A stretch of 48,102 nt of DNA, taken from NCBI GenBank assembly GCA_024278315.1, contig JAJRTL010000104.1:1-48102 (forward strand). Direction: 5' to 3'. The first letter of the stretch is position 1. Each line of letters begins with the position of its first letter. The stretch comes from Planctomycetota bacterium (GTDB lineage Bacteria; Planctomycetota; UBA1135; GCA-002748355). Of this stretch, positions 37,660 to 46,297 are shown piece by piece. Made by a program: the position numbers and the translations under genes. Under the pieces are notes generated by a model that made no database searches, had not been told where the DNA came from, and was given only the letters and a program-made list of their open reading frames with translations.

Positions 37660-39036
37660 CTAGTGACGGGCTCGACGGACCTGGACCATGAGGCGCAACG
37701 AGAGCGGTGCGAGATTCTCGTCCTTGAACTTCACGAGGACATTCCCCATGACGAGTCCTGGCGGCAGACTGCCCGGGGTCTTGACCTCCACCCGGAGCTG
37801 ACGCCCGTCCTCCTGGACCTGCATCACGATCTCGAAGTCCTTGGCGGAAACCCTGCCCCCGAGCTTGGCCTTGGAGTTGGGATCCAGCTCGAACCAACCC
37901 TTGACCGCCTCGAGACGGGTCTCGGGGTCGATCCCCACCAGCGTCCAGATGGCATTCCGGCTCTCGCCTTGGGGCACGCCCGAGAGGCTCTGCACAGTCT
38001 TGGGAAGGACCCGGATCGGGGCCAGCACCATGGCCGAGACGTCGAACTCGAAGCCCAGGCCGCGATCGGTCTTGAAGAGGACCTTGCCCCCGGCGTTGGC
38101 GCCCGCCTTGGGGGGCACGCGAAAGGCCCCTCGCAACCACCAGACGGCATCGTTCTTGGCGTCCTTGATGGCCTCGAGTTCGAGCCCATCAGGGAAGGGT
38201 TCGTGCCCGACGACCGTGAAGGGCTTCCCATCGGTACTCTTGACCCTGAGCTCGATCTGCCGCTGTTCTTTCCGCTTCATCAGTCCGAGCTGGTAGTTGC
38301 GAACCTCACGCTCCCCCTTCAGGACCTGGAAATCCCGGACTCCCAGGATCTTGGCCACCACCGTGACCTGCGGATTCTCTGGATCGCTCGTGAAGAGGGT
38401 CACATAGACCTTGCGCTCACTGTCGGTGGCCTCCACCTGGAACTCGAGGACGCCCTTGGTACCAGCGGCTACCAGGATGGGCTTGAAGAGGCCCTTACGG
38501 ACGGGAATGCGGCGATCCTTCAGGATCAGGACCAGGCTCTGGCAGGTGCAGGAACTGGCGATGTTCTGGATCGTCATCTCCTTGCCTGTCGGATTCTGGA
38601 ATTCGTAGCGTCCCTTGACCGGGGAACCGGCCCGGTGCTTGCCGAGATCCAGGGAGGCGGGCTTCAACCACTCCTGCGCTCGCACTGGCTCCGTCTTCTT
38701 CTGTCGACGCTCCTTCAGCAGGTCCTTGTAGGCCTGGGGAAGTTCGTTGTCTCCGGTCGGGGGTTTCATCCTTGGCTCGGACTTCTGGGTCGTGCCGCCC
38801 TTGATGGCGCCGCCTTTTTTTGGCGCGGAACTCCGCGTGCCCGTCTTGGAGCCATCGTCCGACCGACCGGCCGCGCCCTTGGCCACGGTCCGATCTGCGT
38901 CCTGCCAGTCGCGGAACCGATTGACCTGTTTCTGCTGCTCCTCGCAGGCGAAGAGCAGAAAAAAGCCGATCGCGAACAAGGCGGCCCGCCCGGATCGGGG
39001 ACCTGATATCACGCTTTTTCCAATCATGCTCGGCAT
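37660..39036 (-). CDS. DUF1573 domain lipoprotein
   Basis: Lipobox FFLLFAC; LGKHRAGSPVKGRYEFQNPTGKEMTIQNIASSCTCQSL with a CxC motif. Start chosen at MPSMIGKSV. Confidence 0.78.
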   Translation of the reverse strand: MPSMIGKSVISGPRSGRAALFAIGFFLLFACEEQQKQVNRFRDWQDADRTVAKGAAGRSDDGSKTGTRSSAPKKGGAIKGGTTQKSEPRMKPPTGDNELPQAYKDLLKERRQKKTEPVRAQEWLKPASLDLGKHRAGSPVKGRYEFQNPTGKEMTIQNIASSCTCQSLVLILKDRRIPVRKGLFKPILVAAGTKGVLEFQVEATDSERKVYVTLFTSDPENPQVTVVAKILGVRDFQVLKGEREVRNYQLGLMKRKEQRQIELRVKSTDGKPFTVVGHEPFPDGLELEAIKDAKNDAVWWLRGAFRVPPKAGANAGGKVLFKTDRGLGFEFDVSAMVLAPIRVLPKTVQSLSGVPQGESRNAIWTLVGIDPETRLEAVKGWFELDPNSKAKLGGRVSAKDFEIVMQVQEDGRQLRVEVKTPGSLPPGLVMGNVLVKFKDENLAPLSLRLMVQVRRARH

Positions 39037-39137
39037 CCCGATGACCTCTCCCTGTTGCACCAAGACAAGCGGGGAAGTATAGCCTCAGGGAACGACAAGG
39101 CCTCGCCCCCTTCGATTCATCTGCCAGCTTACGGGAA

Positions 39138-39758
39138 ATGCCCATGATGCGGTCCCTCTCCGCCCTCCTGATCCTGCCCCTGCTCCCGTCCTGCTCCCTT
39201 TTCTGCGGCGGCGACACGAGGCCTCTGATCCCTGTGACCTGGGACGAACCGCGCCTGGCCCTGAACACCCTCCTCGCAGCCATCGAGAACGACGATGCGC
39301 GACGGATCTACCAGAGTCTCGGCCCCACGCTCAAGAAAGAGCAGGGGATCGATGGCCTGCAGTTCGCCGTGGGCTGGGAGCGGCTCCGCCAGGCACAGCC
39401 CTACCTCCACGTCGCCGGCCAGGCCGGGGTAATCGAGGAAAAGCGCCTACCGAGTGGCGAGCACCTGTATCTCCTGGGCGTCCACGGCAAGCGCTTCACG
39501 GTCCGGCTCGAGCCTCTCAGCTACTGGCAGGTCCTGATCCTGGATGAGAGGGAACTGATCCGTATCGGTGACTACATGGACCCGGCACTCTTCGAGAAAC
39601 GCATCCTGAACGTGTCCCCCGACGACGGGCGCATCCTCGTCGAACTGAAGAGCGACGAACTCTTCGGCATCCAGAAGGCCGAGATCCAGGGGCTTGTGAT
39701 GTCCAAGGAGTGGAAGGTCCGCACGTTCGCAGAGGGTACCGAGGGTTTCGAGGACTAG
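39138..39758 (+). CDS. Hypothetical lipoprotein
   Basis: 206 aa; lipobox LLILPLLPSC; ALNTLLAAIENDDARRIYQSLGPTLKKEQ. Convergent stop overlap with the minus-strand MFS gene. Confidence 0.75.
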   Translation: MPMMRSLSALLILPLLPSCSLFCGGDTRPLIPVTWDEPRLALNTLLAAIENDDARRIYQSLGPTLKKEQGIDGLQFAVGWERLRQAQPYLHVAGQAGVIEEKRLPSGEHLYLLGVHGKRFTVRLEPLSYWQVLILDERELIRIGDYMDPALFEKRILNVSPDDGRILVELKSDELFGIQKAEIQGLVMSKEWKVRTFAEGTEGFED

Positions 39759-41101
39759 TCCTCGCCGTCTCCGCCGTCTACACCATCCTCGGGCGGCTCC
39801 TGGACCCGGAGAAGCCCCAGGAAGCCTACGACGAAGAAGGCGCCCATGGCGGCCAACGCCCAGCGTTTGTCGCCATCGAAGAGCGAGGAAACGAGGCCGA
39901 AGACCAGCGGGCCCAGGATGGCCGAGCCACGACCACTGAAGGCCATGAAGCCGAAGAACTCCGCACTACGTCCCTTGGGAGCCAGACGTCCGATGAAGGT
40001 CCTCGACAGGGACTGCGTCGAGCCGATGCAGAGCGCCGCCAAGGCGGCCACGGCCCAGAAGGCCAGCCGGGAGTTCTGGAGCTCCGCGGGCGCGAGGTCC
40101 GAGGCGTCCAGGAGACCTAGCCACGCGACCACGATGGACAAGGCGATCGTGAGGATCCAGAGGGAAACAGCCAGGAGCAGGCTCTTGGTGAGACCCCAAC
40201 GCTGTGCGATCCTGCCGAACAACAAGGCCCCGGGAGCGGCGACGATGTTCAGGACCATGATGAGGATGACACTCTCGGAGGTGGAGAAGCCGAGCGTGTC
40301 GGACGCGAACGCAGCCGCGAATACGTAGATCGCGTTGAGTGCATTCATGTAGAAGAAGAAGGGGAACAGGAAACGCCGCAGCTCAGGAAGTGCTCCCAGG
40401 TGGCGAATGGTCGTGATGGGGTTGAGGCTGGGCTTCCTTGCAGTGCCATCCTGCGTAGCGGCAGGTTCGGGCATGAGGAGCAGTGCGGGAGTCGTGAAGA
40501 GGAGATACCAACCCGCCACGATCAGCAGGACCCAGGGCATGCTCTGCGCCGAGGTTTCCTCATGGGTGACCAAGGGAAGGACACCGAGGAGACATAGCAG
40601 CCCGCCGATGTAGCCGAAGGCCCAGGCTCGGGCGGAGAGCCGGGTGAGCTCACCCCCTTTGGCGAGGTCGGGCAGGAAGGAGTTGTAGAAGATGTTGGCC
40701 GCTTCCATCGCGAAGCCCGAGAGAATCACCAGACCGAGAGCCAGGGCCACGGTGCCGGTCCCGGTGAGGGCCAACGCAGCCGTCGAGAATGCACAGAGGA
40801 GGGTCAGGATCCGGAAGAATCGTCGCTTGCGACCCGACTGGTCGGCCAGGAAACCAAGTGTGGGGCCCAGCAGAAAGACGAGCAGCGCACCCGCCGAGTT
40901 GCCATAGCCCCAGAGCGCATCGGACTCACCCGCACCAAGGTCCTTGCAGACCACATTCTTGAAAAAGAGCACATAGACCGCGGTTGTGATGACGGTCGGA
41001 TACGCCGAGTTGCCAAAGTCGTAGAGCATCCAGGCGAAAGGGCGACTGAAGCTGCGCTTGGATCCTGGCGCCGAGGGCGAGGAATTCCCGGGTTGAGACA
41101 T
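39755..41101 (-). CDS. MFS transporter, UMF1/Atg22-like family
   Basis: MSQPGNSSPSAPGSKRSFSRPFAWMLYDFGNSAYPTVITTAVYVLFFKNVV; FLGPTLGFLADQSGRKRRFF; 12-TM pattern. Start at 41101. Confidence 0.88.
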   Translation of the reverse strand: MSQPGNSSPSAPGSKRSFSRPFAWMLYDFGNSAYPTVITTAVYVLFFKNVVCKDLGAGESDALWGYGNSAGALLVFLLGPTLGFLADQSGRKRRFFRILTLLCAFSTAALALTGTGTVALALGLVILSGFAMEAANIFYNSFLPDLAKGGELTRLSARAWAFGYIGGLLCLLGVLPLVTHEETSAQSMPWVLLIVAGWYLLFTTPALLLMPEPAATQDGTARKPSLNPITTIRHLGALPELRRFLFPFFFYMNALNAIYVFAAAFASDTLGFSTSESVILIMVLNIVAAPGALLFGRIAQRWGLTKSLLLAVSLWILTIALSIVVAWLGLLDASDLAPAELQNSRLAFWAVAALAALCIGSTQSLSRTFIGRLAPKGRSAEFFGFMAFSGRGSAILGPLVFGLVSSLFDGDKRWALAAMGAFFVVGFLGLLRVQEPPEDGVDGGDGED

Positions 41102-41169
41102 GGCGGGCTCGTGGAGGGGGGAGAGAGCGGAAGGCGGATGAGGCTCAGCGATCGGATGGGACCGATCCC

Positions 41170-41946
41170 TCAGAAGCGACGCATCCGGGCAGGGATCCAC
41201 TTCCAGAATCCCAAACCGAAGTGACGCTTGAGTATGGGTAGGGAGTGAGCGTGGCGGAAGCGTTCTTCTTCCGGGCTGTAACGTTCGTGAGAGCCGACGG
41301 GACAGGCTCTCCGCACCTCACATCCCCCATCACAGCCCCCCGCGTAGCGATGGTCGCCGCAGCGACGCAGGTCGGAGCGGCCGCCCGGACCGTAGGTATC
41401 CACCGGGCAGGCATCCAGACAGGGTGCGTGGCAGTAGTGACAGGGATGGAAATCATCGAGCTCCTCGCTGGGCTCCAGCTCATCCTCGAGCAGGAGTGCT
41501 CATCGCAGGGAGATCCATGGGCCATAGCTCGGATGCAGCAGGAAGGGGACCACGGGCGAGAGCTTGCCGAGCCCGGCGAGTTCGGCCAGACGGAGGAAGT
41601 CCACTGGCTTCTTGGCGAAGGGGAAGAGCGCCTTGGCACGGATTCCGTGGTTGCCGAGAAATCCGACCTCTCTCTGCAAGGCGCTCTCGGAGAAACGATC
41701 CAGGGGGTTGGCAGTCTGCAGGCTCGGCTGCCCCTTCTGTTCCACGAGATGTGACCAGTACTCCCTGCCACCTGTCCCGATGACGATGGCACTCTTGCAG
41801 TCAGAACTGCAGGTGCTCAGACGGGCCTGGCGGGACTGCCAGCCATCGAAATCCTCCATGCGCGCCACGCCCCAGAGATTGATGCCCTGATCCGCAAGTC
41901 GGCTACGCATCTGGATCAACAGGGAATCAAGCTTCTCGGTCGTCAT
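41170..41946 (-). CDS. QueG-like [4Fe-4S] ferredoxin-domain protein interrupted by one in-frame UGA (candidate selenoprotein)
   Basis: ORF 41500..41946 ends GPWISLR-UGA. The same frame continues ALLLEDELEPSEELDDFHPCHYCHAPCLDACPVDTYGPGG...RACPVGSHERY...KWIPARMRRF* to 41170; 777 nt = 259 codons including UGA and terminal stop. Confidence 0.75.
41467..41479 (-). promoter_or_regulatory. Candidate bacterial SECIS apical stem-loop downstream of the in-frame UGA
   Basis: mRNA GCUGG-AGC-CCAGC; the 3-nt loop starts 25 nt after the UGA. An outer CUCCU/AGGAG helix is possible just after the UGA. Not folded computationally. Confidence 0.35.
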
Positions 41947-42134
41947 GAGGAAGGTAGATGGGCCAATCGCTTCCAGGCTTCAAACACTGGCTACTGATAC
42001 AAGTCTGGGACCGTACACTTTCTTTACCAGCAAGGACTTGGAGTCGAGGCATTTCTCTCCGTAGAAAGACCGAAAGAGGCACAATGTCCATCTGAGCTCT
42101 TCCGACGATCGCCTCATGGAGTCAAGGCCCGATC

Positions 42135-45100
42135 ATGAATGCCCCAACCAAGATCCTCCTCACCCTCCTCACCCTGGGAAGTATCGGTGGTGCCGGATAC
42201 TACCTCCTGGACGGACAGGGGAGACACAGCATCAGCCTGGGCGATGACGGCAGTTTCATCGATCCGATCGAGGGTGAGGACGACCCCTCCTCGGGGCTGG
42301 AATCCTCCCGTGAGGAGGGCGATGCCGAGGCTGACGGCACAGGCAGACAGAGCCTCGAGATCGAACTGGACCAGAAGATCAGCGGCTCAGGTCCGACCGC
42401 CATGGCCAGGCTCCAGGTCGAAGGACGCGTTCTGACCAAGGACGGACGGCCTGTCAAGAACGCCAAGGTGGATGTGTTCGCCCGGAAGAGCTTCGACTTC
42501 CGCCGCACGATGCGTCGTGGTAATTGGCGCGAGGCCATGAACTCGTCCGAAGCCAGGAACTGGATGAGTCGTCGAGGTGACTACAAGCCCAAGAAGATCG
42601 GCGATGGACTGCTGACGGATGACGAGGGTCGCTTCACGATGGATGCCGAGACCTTCACGAGCGCCGAGGTCGAGCTCACGGTCCAGCACGAGATCTACGC
42701 CCCGGTCGTCGTGAACCGCGAATGGAAAGAAGAAGAGGGCAAACTGGTTCTCGACAAGATCGAAGTCGAAGCCGGAGGGAAGATCATCGGCACCGTGCTG
42801 AGCAAGAGTGGCTCACCTGTGACCAAGGCCAAGATCGGATTCGACCAGCGCTCGAGAGGGCGGCGGGGTCGAGGAGGATGGGGACGAAGGAGCTCTTCCG
42901 ACCGACTCAAGAAGCTCCTCGGCAATCTCGAGACCAACGAACTCGGTCAGTTCCTGATCCCGAATGCTCCACCCGGAGAGTTCAGCATCTCGGTGGACCA
43001 CCAGGACTACATCCCGAATCGCAGCGGAAACCTGAAGCTCGAACCCGGCGCCACGACCAACACTGGCGTCCTCTATCTCGAGCGCGGCGCCGTCCTGAGC
43101 GGGGTCGTTCGCAACCAGAAGGGTCAACCCGTCGTCAAGGCCAAGGTCAGCGCAACGGTCTCACAGGCCTTCGTCCGCAAGGAACTCGAAGCCCTCTTGA
43201 AAGCCCGGAATCTGGGCAGCATCGACAACGTCTGGCGCAACGACAAGGCACGCAACGATCCGCAGGTGAGCTACCTCCTGGGCCTGATGCAGGGTGGCCG
43301 CGGCGGCCGTGGCATGATGGGCATGCGCGGAGGAAGCCGGGCCAACAACGAAGTAGAAACCGACAAGGAAGGTCAGTACACCCTTGCGCGGCTTGCCCAT
43401 GCCCCCCTCGAGGTGCGTGTCCGGCATGGTGAATACCTGGACGAGAACAAGAAGGGCATCGACCCGGATCAGACTCCCAAGCTGGACATCCTTGTCGAGA
43501 AGAGGCTCAATCTGAGCGGTGTCGTTCTCAATGCTTCCACCGGTGAGGGTCTGGAGAACTTCGGTATCCGTGCACGCAGGATCCAGGCGCAGGATCTTCC
43601 GGAGAACATCCGCCAGACCTTGGGATTGACGGTGCCTGACAATCAAGGCCGTGGCAATCGAGGGCGCGACGGCGGAACCCGCAGAAACAACCGCGGCAAC
43701 AGGGATGGCGGCAGCAATCGCAACGGCAGTAATCGCAACGGCAGCAATCGCAACGGCAGCAATCGCAACGGCAGCAATCGCAATCAACCTGCCAAGGGTG
43801 GCCAGAAGTCCAAGCGTACCCCACGCAAGATGACCCCTGAGCAGATGCGCCGCCAGGCGGAGCGGCAGGCGCGCCAGGTGGCAGCCAAGCAGAAGCGGCA
43901 GCTGGAACAAGATCGCAGAGATGCGCAGCGCAAGGCCAGGACCCTGGAGAGGGACAGGCAGAAGCTCCGGAGTTTCGGCAACTCAGGGATTCCTTTCCGT
44001 GGCAACAGCGAGATCACCAAGCACGCGAAGGGCGGCTTCAGCCTGGAACGCCTCAATCCAGGACTCTATGTCCTCGACATCCATGCCCCCGGGTTTCGCA
44101 AGATCGCGGCAGGCCCCTACAGATTGGAGAAGGGTGCACCCCTTCCATCGATTCAGATCCGCTTGCAACGTGGACGAATCATCCAAGGCGTGGTCGCCAC
44201 ACGGAGGGGCAAGGCCATCCCGGGAGCCGAGGTGGAGCTCTTCATCCCCCCCACGGCTCAGGCTCAGGCCAACGCGAACCAGAACAACTTCATGGCGGGT
44301 CTCTTCCGGCGGGGCCAGAACAACGGCACGCGCCTGGATCGTGTGCGGACAGATGGCGAAGGGAAGTTCCAGATCGACGGACAGGGCAACGGTATCTACC
44401 GACTCGTCATTCGTGCCGAGGGATACGCGAGCCAGACACAGAAGGCTCTCCAGGTCAGCGGCAGGGATGTGACGGGGATCAAGATCAAGCTGGCACGGGC
44501 TGGCAAGATCTTCGGCAAGGTCCACAACCTGCCCGAGGAGGAACGCATCACCGTCACGATCAACGGAGACAACGGCACACGCAGGAACGTGAACGTGGAT
44601 GCGAACACCGGCGAGTACAGCGAAGGCGATCTCGATCCGGGGCGATATCTCGTACGCGTCAGGAAGGGAAACAACTTCATGGGTGGAGTCATGAGCGCTC
44701 TGGCCCAACCCGGTGGGGTCCAACCCAACGTGGTCCTGGGTGAGGGTGACGAACGACGATTCGATCTGAACGCCGGAGCCGAGGAGCTGGGCAAGATCGA
44801 GGGTATGATCTATCTCAATGGGGCACCGGTTGCCGGGCTGAGCATCCAGCTCGAACCCATCGAAGGCCAGGGAGGTCTCGACAAGAAGGCGCTCCAAGGG
44901 ATGGGGCGGATGCGTCGTTTCCTGGGCCGCATGTTCCAGGCCCGCACCAACAAGGAGGGGAAGTTCACACTCAACAACCTGCCGCCGGCCAACTATGACC
45001 TCTCGATCAAGAAGAGGGTCAAGGGCGGAGAGAAGGTCATCCACAAGGAAGTCGCCCGGATCACCCCCGGCGGACCGCAGCACCTGAACTACTCCCTCAT

Positions 45101-45458
45101 CCTCGGCCGTCTCAAGCTGACCGCAGTAGACCAGACGGGCAAGAAGGTCGGACGCGCGCGGATCCTGTTGGCCCTCTCCGCGGAGGCGGGAGGTCTGCAG
45201 CCCAAGGAGTGGAGGAATCTCGCCTCGTATCAGAGAGTGGACCTTCGGGGCGGCAAGCTGGATCTCAGGGATCTCAAGACGGGTGAATACCAGTACTACC
45301 TGACGGGACGCCAGCTGACGCCCCGACGCGATCGGCTCTTCATCGCCGCTCCACCCTCCACGAGCAACATCAAGATCCAGGTACAGAAGAAGCTCCCCAA
45401 GAAGAAGGCGGCTCCCAAGGGTCCCAGCACCAATGTCGCGGCTGGAGCGAAGAAGTAG
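42135..45458 (+). CDS. Large secreted protein with multiple carboxypeptidase-regulatory-like (CarboxypepD_reg) domains and an Asn/Gly/Arg-rich repeat insert
   Basis: 1107 aa; repeated VEGRVLTKDGRPVKNAKVDV..., VLSGVVRNQKGQPVVKAKV, IQGVVATRRGKAIPGAEVEL, DGEGKFQIDGQGNGIYRLVIRAEGY blocks; N-terminal signal-anchor. Confidence 0.85.
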   Translation: MNAPTKILLTLLTLGSIGGAGYYLLDGQGRHSISLGDDGSFIDPIEGEDDPSSGLESSREEGDAEADGTGRQSLEIELDQKISGSGPTAMARLQVEGRVLTKDGRPVKNAKVDVFARKSFDFRRTMRRGNWREAMNSSEARNWMSRRGDYKPKKIGDGLLTDDEGRFTMDAETFTSAEVELTVQHEIYAPVVVNREWKEEEGKLVLDKIEVEAGGKIIGTVLSKSGSPVTKAKIGFDQRSRGRRGRGGWGRRSSSDRLKKLLGNLETNELGQFLIPNAPPGEFSISVDHQDYIPNRSGNLKLEPGATTNTGVLYLERGAVLSGVVRNQKGQPVVKAKVSATVSQAFVRKELEALLKARNLGSIDNVWRNDKARNDPQVSYLLGLMQGGRGGRGMMGMRGGSRANNEVETDKEGQYTLARLAHAPLEVRVRHGEYLDENKKGIDPDQTPKLDILVEKRLNLSGVVLNASTGEGLENFGIRARRIQAQDLPENIRQTLGLTVPDNQGRGNRGRDGGTRRNNRGNRDGGSNRNGSNRNGSNRNGSNRNGSNRNQPAKGGQKSKRTPRKMTPEQMRRQAERQARQVAAKQKRQLEQDRRDAQRKARTLERDRQKLRSFGNSGIPFRGNSEITKHAKGGFSLERLNPGLYVLDIHAPGFRKIAAGPYRLEKGAPLPSIQIRLQRGRIIQGVVATRRGKAIPGAEVELFIPPTAQAQANANQNNFMAGLFRRGQNNGTRLDRVRTDGEGKFQIDGQGNGIYRLVIRAEGYASQTQKALQVSGRDVTGIKIKLARAGKIFGKVHNLPEEERITVTINGDNGTRRNVNVDANTGEYSEGDLDPGRYLVRVRKGNNFMGGVMSALAQPGGVQPNVVLGEGDERRFDLNAGAEELGKIEGMIYLNGAPVAGLSIQLEPIEGQGGLDKKALQGMGRMRRFLGRMFQARTNKEGKFTLNNLPPANYDLSIKKRVKGGEKVIHKEVARITPGGPQHLNYSLILGRLKLTAVDQTGKKVGRARILLALSAEAGGLQPKEWRNLASYQRVDLRGGKLDLRDLKTGEYQYYLTGRQLTPRRDRLFIAAPPSTSNIKIQVQKKLPKKKAAPKGPSTNVAAGAKK
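43710..43784 (+). repeat. Five tandem 15-bp units encoding GSNRN
   Basis: ggcagcaatcgcaac x5 with two single-base variants, in the CarboxypepD_reg gene. Confidence 0.95.
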
Positions 45459-45493
45459 CCAGCAAATCGCCGTCCCCGCCGTAGACTTCGGTG

Positions 45494-46282
45494 ATGCGCG
45501 TCTTGGTCACACTTCTTGCCAGCTTCATCCTCGCCCTGGGCCTGCTCGGGGCTGGGCTCACGCTGCTGCATACATTGCCGACCAAGAATCGTCCGACGGA
45601 TCCCGGAATCCAGCTCCAGATCCCGGCCGACCTGAGGGTCTTCCCCCACCCCCTGGCACCACGACGCCAAGGAGCGGGTCCCAGTGACGCCTCGTTCCGG
45701 AGAGAAGTCCAGGGGGAGCTCAGACTCAGCGGACAGATCCAGGACGCGGGCAAGACGCAACTCGGACTCAAACTGATCCGCGTCGACGGAGGAGTGGGAT
45801 TGTTCCTGCGCAGGACGCAGCTGGGAGCCGACAGGATGTTCCAGTTCGAGGGCCTCGCAGCCGGACGGTACCAACTGATCGTCCATGAATCCCGCTCGGG
45901 CCAGATCCTGCTCGACAGGGCGGTCCTTCTCGAAGCGGATCGCAAGCTGGAGCTCTCACTGCCCGATGCCAGCATGGAGCGGGAACTGATCTTCTCCCTG
46001 GAGGGTGGAGAGCTACAAGAAGGAGCCATCCTCGTTCTCGAGAATGGTCGGTTCTTCCACCAACGCGTCCGCGGTCAGGCGGGCGGTCACTTCCTGGCCA
46101 AAGGCCTGCCGGTGGGGAAATTCCGCTACACGATCCGGGGACGGAGGGGCCCCAAGGCCGACCACTTGTCCTGGAAAGGAACGCTCCGCGTCGTCGCCCG
46201 TGCGGGGATCGAACCCATCCCGCCCTTGAAGATCCCTCTGGGAGAAGCCGAAAAGGATCCCGTCGACGACGGGGATCGATAG
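45494..46282 (+). CDS. Hypothetical secreted/anchored protein with carboxypeptidase-regulatory-like beta-sandwich character
   Basis: About 262 aa; TM MRVLVTLLASFILALGLLGAGLTLL; FQFEGLAAGRYQLIVHESRSG. 35 nt downstream of the 1107-aa gene. Confidence 0.75.
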   Translation: MRVLVTLLASFILALGLLGAGLTLLHTLPTKNRPTDPGIQLQIPADLRVFPHPLAPRRQGAGPSDASFRREVQGELRLSGQIQDAGKTQLGLKLIRVDGGVGLFLRRTQLGADRMFQFEGLAAGRYQLIVHESRSGQILLDRAVLLEADRKLELSLPDASMERELIFSLEGGELQEGAILVLENGRFFHQRVRGQAGGHFLAKGLPVGKFRYTIRGRRGPKADHLSWKGTLRVVARAGIEPIPPLKIPLGEAEKDPVDDGDR

Positions 46283-46297
46283 CCCTCACGCTCACGC

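Noticed and set aside
41145-41792. 215-aa minus-strand ORF overlapping the QueG-like gene in another frame
   Set aside because: Ser/Arg-rich out-of-frame translation. The Fe-S motifs are in the UGA-interrupted frame, so this is not evidence of a frameshift.
41947-42134. Possible divergent promoters between the QueG-like and CarboxypepD_reg genes
   Set aside because: Candidate boxes (TTGGAG...TAGAAA) match the sigma-70 consensus too poorly to call.
43528-43910. Minus-strand Cys-rich ORF (CCRCDCCRCDCCRCD...) and Ala/Val-rich ORF, superficially metallothionein- or antifreeze-like
   Set aside because: Pure antisense reading of the GSNRN 15-bp repeat within the CarboxypepD_reg gene.
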